Shown here: positions 55,801-64,000 of the stretch, one piece after another
How positions within the stretch are numbered: position 1 is the first letter of the stretch
How the letters are laid out: every line of letters begins with the position of its first letter
Assembly: GCF_024362695.1 (NCBI RefSeq)
Contig: NC_065426.1
Coordinates: 8,524,236-8,588,235 of the forward strand
Direction: 5' to 3'
Length of the DNA stretch: 64,000 nt
Source: Pectinophora gossypiella
Lineage: Eukaryota > Arthropoda > Insecta > Lepidoptera > Gelechiidae
Notes under the pieces: generated by a model
Told to the model about the DNA's origin: nothing
The model's input: only the letters and a program-made list of their open reading frames with translations
Databases searched by the model: none
Made by a program: the position numbers and the translations under genes

Positions 55801-58800
55801 GGCGACACTTACACCTTCGAACTCCAGGGTAGTGGCAACCCGAAGTATGTAGCTGCTGGCCTTAGCATGGACAACAAGATGGGAGACGATAGCGCCATGG
55901 AATGTGTCAGAATGGACAACGGAAGAATCAGGTTAATATATTTCATACATACGCACATACATAAACTTGGTTTACGCCGCGACTTGTGCTGAGTGAGGCC
56001 CTTTTATCTCAGGACGTCCACCACCACCTTATGATCTTTGTAATGAACATCCTTCTATGCTTTTTATTATTGTTTTGTAAAAAAAAAATAAGTGATGTTA
56101 TTGTCTTGTCTTTGTGTGTGGCGTCCTTTTATAATAAACAATTTCTATTCTATTCTATTCTATTCTAAACTCCCCACCGGGGTAAGCAGAGACTATAGAA
56201 TTCCATTTGCTTCGAAACTGACACACTTCTCCTGCTTCCTCCACATTCATCAATCGCTTCATACACGCACGCCGGTTCAGAGTAGATCGTACTAAACTTT
56301 TCCTAAGGACAGCTCCAATTTGGTCAATGTAAGTCGTTCTAGGTCTTCCTCTGGCAGTCCTACCATCAAATAATAATATAATGGCCCCGATTCCTGCAGA
56401 CACCGCCTAATTTTATTTTAAGTTATATCCGTCAGTTTCATATCCGTCGAAAAGGAAAGGGACGGATGATTCACAGCTCTTAATTTTAGGAAGAATGAGT
56501 AAATGAATGAATAACCCGAGCGAATCAAAAAGGTACGTCACTGGTGTATGCAATCCGTTTGACATGCTGTCTACTAACTGTGTCGGGTTATTGACTGATG
56601 TAAAATTTTTAGACGGTTGTTTTAGATTTGTGCTTAAAATTGACGTGTGTTCCATAAATTTTATGCTTGTCGATTACCCGTCCCTTTCCTTTTCGGCGGA
56701 TAAGAAAATGACAGATATAACTTAAAATAAAATTAGATGGTATTTACAGGAATTAGCACCAATATCATAATATTTTCCATATGACTCTGTTTATGAATGT
56801 TGTTGATTTTATTGTTATCATTTAGGTAATCAATAATTTATCCATCTATTTATCTATCTATCAGGTTGTACACCTCTTGGACCTACCCAAAGAAGGAGCC
56901 GTATGTCAGGAGATCAGATTCGCCACAAGATATAGTGCAGTTGCAAGAATCTTCTATGATTGACGGGAAGCTGTATTGCAAGTTCCGAAGAGACACGGTC
57001 TCGACGGTCATGGGACAGACCTTCGATCTGGCGAATAATAAGTACAACTTGATGATCGTGTCTGGTGATTCTATGAAAGGTGAGTTTATTGTCTTATTTT
57101 TAGATATAAGTACAGGGTATCAGTGATCAATCCGCACTGGGCCCGCGTGATGGTTTAAGGCCCGATCTCCCTATTCATCCATAGGGAAGGCCCGTGCCTC
57201 AGCAGTGGGGACGCTAATGGGCTGATGATGATGATGATGATCAGTGATATCGTAATGACAATTTTGAGAGATGATTCAGCTCATTATTCTAAATTAATAT
57301 CAAGTGGAATTTTCCATCGCAAAAGTATAGAATTGAAAATACACAAAAATACCATGAATTTTGCAACAGTAAAATCCACTTGATATCAACTCACGATCAT
57401 TGTCTGAATCATTCCCCTCAGTATTCGTTACGATGTCACTAACACCCTGTATATTGTATTGTTATGTGTAAGTAGTGTATTTGTATAAATAAATAAAGAA
57501 TAAGAATAAAATAAATTTATTGCCAGTAACAATTTACATTTGCTATATAAACTAAGTAATTATGAATATTGCGAGTACGGGCAAAAGGAAATGGCTCAGC
57601 CTGTGCTGCCATGGAGCCATGTTATGGCGCCATCCAGCGCTGGTTTTCAGTCATTAAAACTAATAAATAAGTATTCTTCTCTCGTGTGGGTTGTGAGGTG
57701 GATTACCAACCTCATCAACTCTTGTGTCAGGATTACTATTGAGCCGCCAAAGGCCCCTGACATGGCTCACGTAACGATTACTCACTTACATCAGTGAGTA
57801 GTAACCGGGACCAACGGTTTAACGTTCCTTCCTAAGCACGGATCATCTTACTTTCGGACAATCAGGTGATCAGCCTGTAATGTTCAAATCAAATTAGGGA
57901 TCACAAAGTGATTTTTGTAATATTTCCCCACCGGGATTAGAATCTGGGACCTCCAAATCGGGAGCCCAACGCTCAACCACTGGACCACCATTCCTCATAA
58001 AAAACTATATTTACATTACTGACACCAGGGTTGATGAGGTTGGTAATTTACCGCACAACCCACACGATAGAAGAAGTGATTACCGCGGTAAGAACCCGGT
58101 ATTACCTATGTGTTTTAATTATGGTACTAACAGCGTGAAGGTCAAATAGTGTAATTTACTTACTTTATTCCAGATGCCGATAGAGTAGGGTTCCACTCTC
58201 AAGCGTATGAGTCTACAGGCGAGCCGCTAGCGTTGGCCACTGTTGGTACTGCCGGCGCCAGTTCCAAACTGCTGCTCAAACTGCACGGCTGCTTCATGCT
58301 GACTGCCTGGCTGGGGACGGCCTCGCTGGGAATCCTCTTGGCTAGGTATGGACATCAGATCACGCTTATTTTCCATGGAATTATCAAACGATCTTGAGTT
58401 GACAACCTACTGTTTATACATTGTTTTAAGTTGACGCGGTTATTATCATAATTTACGAATTCACGATGCACGTCTCTGGTGCGCAGGGTGCGGGGCAGCG
58501 GCAGCCCCGCCCTCTCGATGATAGGTGCGCGACTCGACTGCCCGTATCTGCGTAGATGCTGTGACTTGCATGTCATAGCATCTAATAATAGAAAAGGCTA
58601 CTAACATCTAGAATAAGTTTACTAACACATATGAGACATGTTTCGTGAATTAAATGAATTATTATAATTAAAACACATAATAACGGGTTCTTACCGCGTT
58701 TAAATCAGGGATATGAGACTCCCGATATTTCGACACTGTTGCAAGTGCCATGATCACGGGATGACTGATCTGATGAAAATTATGGATTTACCTACTCTAC

Positions 58801-61800
58801 TCCAATCTCATCAGTCATCCCATTTATAACCTACTTAAGTACTATTTATTCTTCTTTCACTCTTTTCTTCTCTCAAATCTTCATACATACTCGTCGGTTT
58901 AGAGTACTCTTGTACTCGAAGTCTTCTTCTTCTATCGTGTGGGTTGTGAGGTGAATTACCAACCTCATCAACCCTGGCGTCAGGGTTATTATTGAGCCGC
59001 CATAGGCCCCTGACATGGCTCATTTAACGACTACTTACTTACATTTACATTATTGTTTACGACTGTGTCTAGAAAAATGGCGCAGGAGGATAAAGTTCTT
59101 TCATGTTTTTTTTTTTTTAACACAGGTACTTCAGACAGACGTGGGTGGGCAAACAATTAGGCGGCAAGGACATTTGGTTCGCTGTAAGTATCTACTTACT
59201 TAAGTATATTTACTTTATTTTATGATATTTTAATTATAACTTAAAGCAAATGAAATAGTCATCATGACGTGGGTTTATTGCTGTATTTATGCCTCTGGTA
59301 TATAAAAAGAAATTGCTGCATGAGCAACAATAATGCCGTGTTTGTGCATTTTTTTTTCCTATTTTCCGTACCTTGTTTTCTTTATACATTGTTTTAAGTT
59401 TACGCGGTTATTATCATAATTAAAACACATAATAACGGGTTCTTACCCGTAGAAAATTATGGATCTACCTCATCACCATCATCACCAGCCCATTAACGTC
59501 CCCACTGCTGGGGCACGGGCCTTCCCTACGGATGGATAGGGAGATCGGGCCTTAAACCACCACGCGGGCCCAATGCGGATTGGTGGTTATTAACGACTGC
59601 TAATGCAGCCGGGACCAACGGCTTAACGTGCCTTCCGAAGCACGGATCACATGGATCTACCTACTCCACTCAAATCTCATCAGTCATCCCGTGATCATGG
59701 CACTTGCAACAGTGTCGAAATATCGGGAGTCTCATATCCCCATTTAAACGCGGTAAGAACCCGTTATTATGTGTTTTGTTTTCTTTATGCTGAATACAAT
59801 CTCGATAACCTTTACTGTTAATAAATGCTATAAGTAAGTGGGTAGATAACTTTTTTACCCGATTGCAGCGGAGAAAAAGCGGGTTACGTGTTTTATCAGA
59901 TGAGGTCTCATTTTCTCGATTTAATTTTCTCTAACAAATTAAATTTGTCCATAGATGAATAAAGATGGATGGATTGATCGCAATATAAATAATTTACTTA
60001 ATTTTGACAATTTAATTTATTTTTACATAATTTAATTTATTTTTACACAATTTAAATTATTTAATTTATTTTTAAACAATTTACTTAATTAATTTTTAAA
60101 TAATTTAATTATTTTTTAAACAATTTAATTTATTTTTAAATAATTTAATTTATTTAATTGTTTGAAATCACGTTAAAACTGACTTAGTACTTTCTATTAA
60201 CATGGCATCTCTTGCATGCAGTACCACAGGATCCTGATGGTAGCGACGTGGGTTCTGACAGTGGCAGGGTTCATCCTCATCCTGGTGGAGGTGGGCGGCT
60301 GGTCCACCACGGGGGACAACCCTCACGCCATCACAGGCATCGTCACTGTCATACTCTGCTTCATACAGCCTATTGGTGAGTATCTTTGATTTAATTACAT
60401 TGAGTTAATTATCGATGAGACGAACGGGCCCAAAAGCGAGCGCGCGATAAAAATGTATGTATGAAATTGCCAAACGGTTTTTCTAAGATATTCGAATTTT
60501 CTCCATTCGTCACGGCCTCATCTGAGCATTTATGTACGGTCATGAGTACTAATATGTATACATTTTGAAACCATGTCACATTAACTTTTTTGACAGATTA
60601 AACCGTAAGTCTCATTATAAGGTTCTAAAGTGGGTAGATGTTATTGCTCATGACTGTATTTCAAGTTGAGTATATTTTTTTATTTTGGGTTTGAATTTTG
60701 TTGAATTGGTATTATTGGTTTTTGTTAAACTGGTGTTTTTTACATTACAGGTGCTTACTTCAGACCACACCCCGGCACCAAGAAACGGCCAATCTTCAAC
60801 TGGATGCACTGGCTTGGTGGTAACGCAGCACACATCCTTGGAAGTAAGTTGCAAATCTGTTGGTAATAGTTGGTATCAAATAATATTTTGGTTAATTTTA
60901 AAAAACTAAACTTTTTTATAAAACTGATCATAGCATTCTATTTATTATTAAAATACAGTAGAGGGGGATGATTCAGGCCATGATTCACGAGTTAATATCA
61001 AGTGAAATTTTCCGTCGCAAAATTCATGATTTTTAATTTATTTTCAAGTCTATACTTTTGCGATGGAAAATTTCGCTTGATATTAACTCAGAATAATGAG
61101 CTGAATCATCCCTCTCAGTATTAGTTACAATGTCACTTACACCCCATACAAGTACATACAAGTAGCCATACTACAACAAGTACATACAAGTAGGTATGGG
61201 TGCTAGTGACACCGTAAAGAATACTGAGAGAGATTATTCAAACTGTGATTCTGAATCGATATCAAGTGAAATTTCCTGTCGGAAAATTAATGAAAATTTT
61301 ATAACGCATTTCTCGGGAATGTGGGTTTCGTCGTGATGTTTAACTTCACCATTGGGCACGTGATATCCAAACATGATTTCGAAAATCATTTGTTTAGACC
61401 CATGCCGGGATTCAAACCAGCGACCTCACAGAGAGTCACGCTTCTATTGTTAATTTTCTAACAATCCATTCTGAAATAATATTTTTTTTCTCGTTTCAGT
61501 CGCAACAATATTCCTGGCAGTATACCTGACGAAGGCCGAGCTGCCGCAATTCAGCGTGTACATCCTCGCAGCATTTGTCGCCTTCCACGTCGTCATGCAC
61601 TTAGTCCTCTCGGTGAGATCCATCATTCATTAAATGCTGGAGGCCCGCAGCGTCTGCATGACAACCGCGCCGCGGGGTTAACTATATCGAGGGCACCAAT
61701 AAACGCAGCGAATACTATCTGCGTAGATAGACGTCGAAATATTGGTTGGAGCTCTGCATGTAACTCCCGCTGCGCGCGGCAAAATTGCCGTGCATTCCCG

Positions 61801-63612
61801 ATGAGGATATATGAAAAAAAAACATTTGTTATCCCCAGTTTGAAAAGGACATTGCCAGCTGATCACGCCACTGTCCGTAAGTAAGATCATCCACGCTTGG
61901 CACTCCAAGCAGCCGGCTATTATTTACTTCATTTTATTTTTTATTTTATTAAAACGGTACACAGACAGGTTATAAACGATACACGTATGACTGTTTAGTC
62001 ATAGATTTTAGAACTAGTCTACAATCCAAAAATAGTGAACACAGCATGGCAAAATAGAAGGGACAGAACTTAGGATAAACAATACATAAACCTTTTTTTA
62101 TTTTATACGTAAATTTTTACTATGTCCCGCTTTCGACGAAAGAATCCCGCTTTTTTCACTCAAAATGTTCCAAAATCCCGACTTGGTAAAAAAAAATCTG
62201 GCAACGCTGGTTCCATTGTTCTTGAGGAATTACGACTTCAGGTAGTGTTATAAATAAAATGTAGAATCGGAGTAAAAAATCAACGTCTATTTCAGTGAGA
62301 TGTGAAAGTACAAGTGAAAGTCAACTTAGCGCCTACTAAATAAAAATAGCAATGCGTCTTCATCCTGTCGGGATTAATAAATATGAAAAGGCGTCGATCC
62401 CCAACGATTGATGTGGTTAGTTCCCTTAGCTCTTCAGCGATGGAAAGGAATAATAGTTAGATTTATTTTATTATTTTTTTCCTTTTATTTTTATTATGTT
62501 TTTCTTTCACCAGCTAACGGTATGCGTGTCAGAGGGCCGCATCAGCAACGGTCGCGTCAACTCGTTCCCTATGAAGGACATGATGGGGCAGCCGCGACAG
62601 GCCACACAGATTGACAGGAGCATTGATGCGCCGGTAAATATGCGCTCGCGCATAAATTATTTTTTAACATTCCACGACATAAGCTGACGATTATATGCCA
62701 ATTGGGGTAGTGATAGGTCCATCGCAAGATGAACTAAGTACCCATGGCTCACCTGTGGGCACCTGAGGATGGATATCTTAAACGAGGTAGACTCGGAAAA
62801 GACGCTCTGAAATCTACTGGAAATATTGGCTCAATGGATGGAAGGATGAAGGGGAAGACTTTGCCCAGCAATTTTCATTCTTTCTTATCGTGTGGGTGAG
62901 GTGGAATACCAATCTCATCAACCCTGGTGTTAGGGTTACTCTTGAGCCGCCAAAGACCCCTGACATGGCTCACGTAACGACTACATAAGTAGTAACCGGG
63001 ACCAACGGCTTAACGTGCCTTCCGAAGCACGGATAATCTTGCTTTCGGACAATCAGGTGATCAGCCCGTAATGTTCTAACCAAACTAGGGATCACAGAGA
63101 TTTTTGTGATATGTCCCCACCGGCATTCGAACCCGGGGCCTCCGGATCGTGAACCCAACGTTAAACCACGGGACCACAGAGGCCGTTAGGAGTGCCTAGC
63201 AGTGTAGTATTATATTATAAACTACTTAGAAATAACACCTGGTATTAAATGTGTTCCTCTAAGTAGTTATTAAGTAACTTGTAATGTATATTGTATACCT
63301 ACATTGATTCAAAAGATGTGTTACTGTTACAGTTTCTTGTCATTTCGTAAGCCATAAAACCTTGCGAAATGACGTAGATTCAAAAATGTTAAATAGACCT
63401 TCAACGAGTTTATCCATGATAATTACGTTGAATAAATGATTTTGATTCTGATTCTAACAGCCTAATTCTTTGTTTGTTCACAGTTCTCCGGCTTCAGGAA
63501 GCTCATGCTGTCGATCTACGCTCCAGTTATCGTGCTGTTCGTAATTGCTATGATTTGTCTGGTTGCGTTAGCGCCTATTAATGACACAATCAATAACATT
63601 ATGGGTGCTTAA
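49828..63612 (+). CDS. FRRS1: Ferric-chelate reductase 1-like protein (Reeler-DOMON-cytochrome b561)
   Basis: Predicted membrane oxidoreductase that passes electrons through haem across a membrane to reduce ferric iron or similar acceptors (family knowledge, not proven here). Thirteen exons join in frame: 49828-49920 (exon from 49812), 50995-51177, 53885-54057, 54618-54771, 55672-55931, 56865-57079, 58174-58345, 59126-59183, 60222-60375, 60751-60843, 61500-61612, 62514-62633 and 63484-63612, total 638 residues, close to the family's usual 590-650. Start: ATG 49828 opens a signal peptide (MVPKKRILRLALAILFLV). Reeler about 28-160 (GGFILQAR, C33, C115); Thr/Pro-rich linker 173-197; DOMON about 205-370 (C216, C222, C229, C235; AAGLSMDNKMGDDS); b561 about 391-630 with six hydrophobic segments and His397, 438, 471 and 507. 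All introns use GT/AG. The Drosophila counterpart is CG8399. Introns 1-12 are loaded with SINEs and MITEs. No frameshift or missing key residue is seen. Confidence 0.93.
49938..50843. repeat. MITE M2 split by SINE S1b, plus a second M2
   Basis: M2 left half 49938-50055 ('acagggtgttagtgacatcg') and right half 50484-50575 ('gaaattccacttgatatcaa' to 'gatgtcactaacaccctacc'). Between them: a 'gtacggacggacagacagac' repeat scrap (50064-50150) and full S1b 50151-50482 (+), with head 'gcctccgtggtctagtggtt' and tail 'gttatgttatg'. A second M2 lies at 50600-50843. Confidence 0.65.
51177..51302 (+). repeat. Start of FRRS1 intron 2, duplicated at 48752
   Basis: The likely parent of the inserted copy at 48752-48876. 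The similarity begins with the last base of the exon and the GT of the donor and stops after about 125 nt. No short direct repeat flanks this copy. Confidence 0.55.
51303..52369. other. Intron sequence, small retroposon tails
   Basis: LINE-tail scraps at 51435-51485 ('ttgcctggctgaaatttctg') and 51545-51705 (ending (TTTCA)n), and one at 52040-52145 ('ggaggccccgctcttccatt'). No gene. Confidence 0.4.
52370..53072. mobile_element. Non-autonomous DNA transposon with 83-bp TIRs and 9-bp TSD
   Basis: 52372-52454 and 52989-53071 are inverted repeats that differ at about one position by eye; they start TTCTTTGCCCGTGGTCCTAC. The 9-nt direct repeat CTTCTGTGT lies just outside (52361-52369 and 53073-53081). 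The interior of about 530 nt has no transposase frame, but carries a third partial copy of the terminal motif at 52530-52545. Long TIRs plus a 9-nt duplication suggest a Mutator-like (MULE) MITE. The class is inferred. Confidence 0.7.
53103..53660. repeat. Element A split by SINE S2
   Basis: Element A 53103-53277 ('acaatatagatggcgttgta', 'ataattacctattttctcat') resumes at 53568 ('attatgaatagaattatgtt'). S2 occupies 53278-53567 (+), with full head ('gaggagctcggtggcgcagc') and GAT tail, flanked by TTTTTATCA (53269-53277 and 53568-53576). Confidence 0.7.
53700..53812 (-). repeat. LINE coding/3' end scrap
   Basis: 'cgcccactgctgggcatagg', 'gatctccacgacgatcggtc' and 'gctgcccgcatccagcggca': the inverted end of a LINE polymerase frame common in moths. 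It ends about 70 nt before exon 3. Confidence 0.55.
54105..54215. repeat. Repeat F12
   Basis: 'gtcagcgttgccagattttt', 'gtcgggattttagaactttt', 'aaaaggcgggattctttcgt'. An inverted copy lies at 62105-62215. Confidence 0.55.
54915..55640 (-). repeat. SINE S1 interrupted twice (retroposon tail, SINE S2)
   Basis: Reverse S1 starts at 54915 ('cttcttctatcgtgtgggtt'). At 54959-55150 it is broken by a sequence ending (TTCTA)n with 'gaat' at both edges. S1 resumes at 55151 and is broken again at 55318-55615 by reverse S2, flanked by GACAATCAGGT (55307-55317 and 55616-55626). Confidence 0.7.
55985..56380. repeat. Retroposon tail (+) and 3' end of the 29755 LINE family (-)
   Basis: 55985-56167 ends in (TTCTA)n and matches 785-862. 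56168-56380 is the reverse L1-type end, with RRACMKRLMNVEEAGEVCQF encoded on the minus strand. Confidence 0.6.
56382..56762. repeat. MITE M1, copy 6
   Basis: ATGGCCCCG... to ...TAGCACCAA with the long centre ('tgtctactaactgtgtcggg'). About 100 nt upstream of exon 6. Confidence 0.7.
57110..57450. repeat. MITE M2 split by a truncated SINE S2
   Basis: M2 left end 'tacagggtatcagtgat' is followed by S2 57128-57240 (3' third only, GAT tail), then the repeated TCAGTGAT (57120-57127 and 57241-57248) and the rest of M2 to 'atgtcactaacaccctgtat'. It starts 30 nt after the donor of exon 6. Confidence 0.75.
57670..58078. repeat. SINE S1 (-), full length, and S1 3' end (+)
   Basis: 57675-57985 is reverse S1 with the inverted head 'caaccactggaccaccattc'. 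58018-58078 is the + strand S1 end ('caccagggttgatgaggttg' to 'acacgatagaagaag'). Confidence 0.6.
58410..58820. repeat. M4 pieces
   Basis: 58415-58455 ('tttaagttgacgcggttatt') and 58665-58820 ('cacataataacgggttctta', 'gagactcccgatatttcgac', 'catgatcacgggatgactga'). GC-rich sequence at 58490-58560 lies between them without a named repeat. Confidence 0.5.
58925..59045 (-). repeat. SINE S1 3' end
   Basis: 'cttctatcgtgtgggttgtg' to 'ctcatttaacgactacttac', truncated. Confidence 0.6.
59375..59780. repeat. M4, complete, split by SINE S2
   Basis: Left arm 59388-59470 and right arm 59663-59775 are inverted ('aataacgggttcttac' and 'gtaagaacccgttattatgt'). Reverse S2 59471-59650 (head missing) lies between the copies of ATGGATCTACCT (59459-59470 and 59651-59662). 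Confidence 0.7.
59990..60175. repeat. AT-rich imperfect tandem repeat
   Basis: Repeats of 'aatttaatttatttttaaac' type, about 20-35 nt, with variable spacing. It lies 45 nt upstream of exon 9. Confidence 0.6.
60530..60660. repeat. MITE M6
   Basis: 'tacggtcatgagtactaata' to 'ttattgctcatgactgtatt', inverted ends. Confidence 0.6.
60950..61435. repeat. Two MITE M2 copies and an inverted S3 fragment
   Basis: 60955-61150 is M2 without its left end. 61195-61300 is the left half of a second M2 ('gtgacaccgtaaagaatact'). 61300-61435 is reverse S3 ('cgcatttctcgggaatgtgg', 'cgggattcaaaccagcgacc'). Confidence 0.55.
61620..61920. repeat. Decayed SINE-like sequence
   Basis: Part of it ('ttatccccagtttgaaaagg', 'cattgccagctgatcacgcc', 'ccgtaagtaagatcatccac') resembles the S1 body with many changes. 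The first half is GC-rich and unmatched. Confidence 0.35.
62105..62215. repeat. Repeat F12, inverted copy
   Basis: 'actatgtcccgctttcgacg', 'aaatcccgacttggtaaaaa', 'tctggcaacgctgg': the inverse of 54105-54215. Confidence 0.55.
62690..63185 (-). repeat. S5 fragment, LINE scrap and full SINE S1
   Basis: 62690-62750 is reverse S5. 62790-62880 resembles 8800-8880 (LINE end). 62882-63185 is full-length reverse S1 ending in the inverted head ('gaacccggggcctccggatc'). Confidence 0.6.
63320..63465. repeat. Repeat F11
   Basis: The inverse of 30838-30970 ('tttcttgtcatttcgtaagc', 'tccatgataattacgttgaa') with a GATTCT-repeat tail. It ends about 20 nt before the last acceptor. Confidence 0.5.
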
Positions 63613-64000
63613 TAAGGATATTTATATCAGTTGTTCCCAATTAATCATACGCTTTAGACGTGGGCACATACAGGGACACTCCATAGATGCAACTATGTGC
63701 TGCCTTACCAATTGCGTGCTAACGAGACAGACAGTCCCCGCGCGCTCCGCTGATGCTTACGTCAGACTGAAGTGGATAACAAATCCGGAGCGGGGTGAGG
63801 TAACTCGTATCGGTGCGGGGCGGAGTTTTGTCTACTCTTCCATGGGTATGCGTACTATTAAACGGGAACAACTAGACAAGAACCACAGATTTATACATTT
63901 TATCGGTTCCGTTTCTATGCTGAAAACAAAATTCAACTTTTGTCTCCTTCTTTCCTGTTTTCTTCTCATACAAAGCTTCATGAGGCAAATTGTTAATACG
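63613..64000 (+). other. FRRS1: Probable FRRS1-like 3' UTR, with MITE M5 remnant
   Basis: Follows the TAA at 63610. 63700-63840 resembles the GC-rich end of M5 ('ggggcggagttttgtctact'). ATTAAA at 63857-63862 is the only candidate polyadenylation hexamer, and it is weak. Confidence 0.35.

Larger units (their letters stand above)
55672..57079 (+). other. FRRS1: DOMON-domain exons
   Basis: Exons 5-6 plus the first residues of exon 7 (202 to about 370). DOMON domains of this family bind haem b; Met271 in KMGDD and His367 at the C-terminal end are candidate axial ligands. Four closely spaced cysteines (216-235) precede the beta-sandwich. The acceptor at 56864 lies directly after TATC repeats. Confidence 0.8.
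58174..63612 (+). other. FRRS1: Cytochrome b561 exons and stop codon
   Basis: Exons 7-13 (residues 360-638). Helices: about 392-416 (KLHGCFMLTAW), 440-458, 471-491 (NPHAITGIVTVILCFIQP), 507-530 (MHWLGGNAAHILG), 537-560 (FVAFHVVMHLVLS) and 602-628. Single histidines in KLHG (397), FAYHR (438), NPHA (471) and WMHW (507) sit where the two b-type haems are bound in b561 proteins. The loop after helix 5 (563-600) is hydrophilic and may face the cytosol. Confidence 0.88.

Overview
The window is eukaryotic, AT-rich, intron-rich DNA from an insect, most likely a moth or butterfly (Lepidoptera). Two things point there: the two gene models have insect-type exon structure, and the DNA is packed with short tRNA-derived SINEs, palindromic MITEs and truncated LINE 3' ends of the kind common in moth genomes. 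I cannot name the species. No bacterial-type features (operons, CRISPR arrays, insertion sequences) are present.

Two protein-coding genes, both on the + strand, can be rebuilt exon by exon with consistent GT/AG splice sites and phases. (1) Positions 3039-18409 hold the last nine exons I can find of a perlecan (trol/HSPG2) gene: 480 residues covering laminin-G domain LG2, a long basic linker and the terminal LG3, ending at a TAA at 18407. The 5' part of this very large gene lies beyond the left edge. (2) Positions 49828-63612 hold a complete 13-exon, 638-residue coding region for a ferric-chelate reductase 1-like protein (FRRS1; Drosophila CG8399): signal peptide, Reeler domain, DOMON domain and a six-helix cytochrome b561 domain with its haem-binding histidines. 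A CpG-rich patch and a plausible non-coding first exon lie about 25 kb upstream (24216-24649), which would make the first intron about 25 kb. The two proteins are not functionally linked: one is secreted extracellular matrix, the other a membrane redox protein.

Almost all remaining recognisable sequence is mobile-element debris. I sorted it by internal comparison into SINE families (here S1, S1b, S2, S3, S4, S5), MITE-like inverted-repeat families (M1, M2, M4-M8, 'element A', and a single 0.7-kb long-TIR element at 52370-53072), two LINE reverse-transcriptase C-terminal fragments (29755-30165 minus, 33404-34150 plus), many short LINE 3' ends, a 20-bp minisatellite (37085-37492) and an AT microsatellite (36076-36195). 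These names are local labels, not database names. Several insertions are nested with clear target-site duplications, so a relative order can be read directly.

The most unusual signal is at 48737-48927. About 125 nt matching the start of FRRS1 intron 2, beginning exactly at its 5' splice site, has been inserted into intron 1 and is flanked by a perfect 16-nt direct repeat. This looks like a retroposed intron fragment. Coordinates of repeats are by eye and may be off by several bases at each end.
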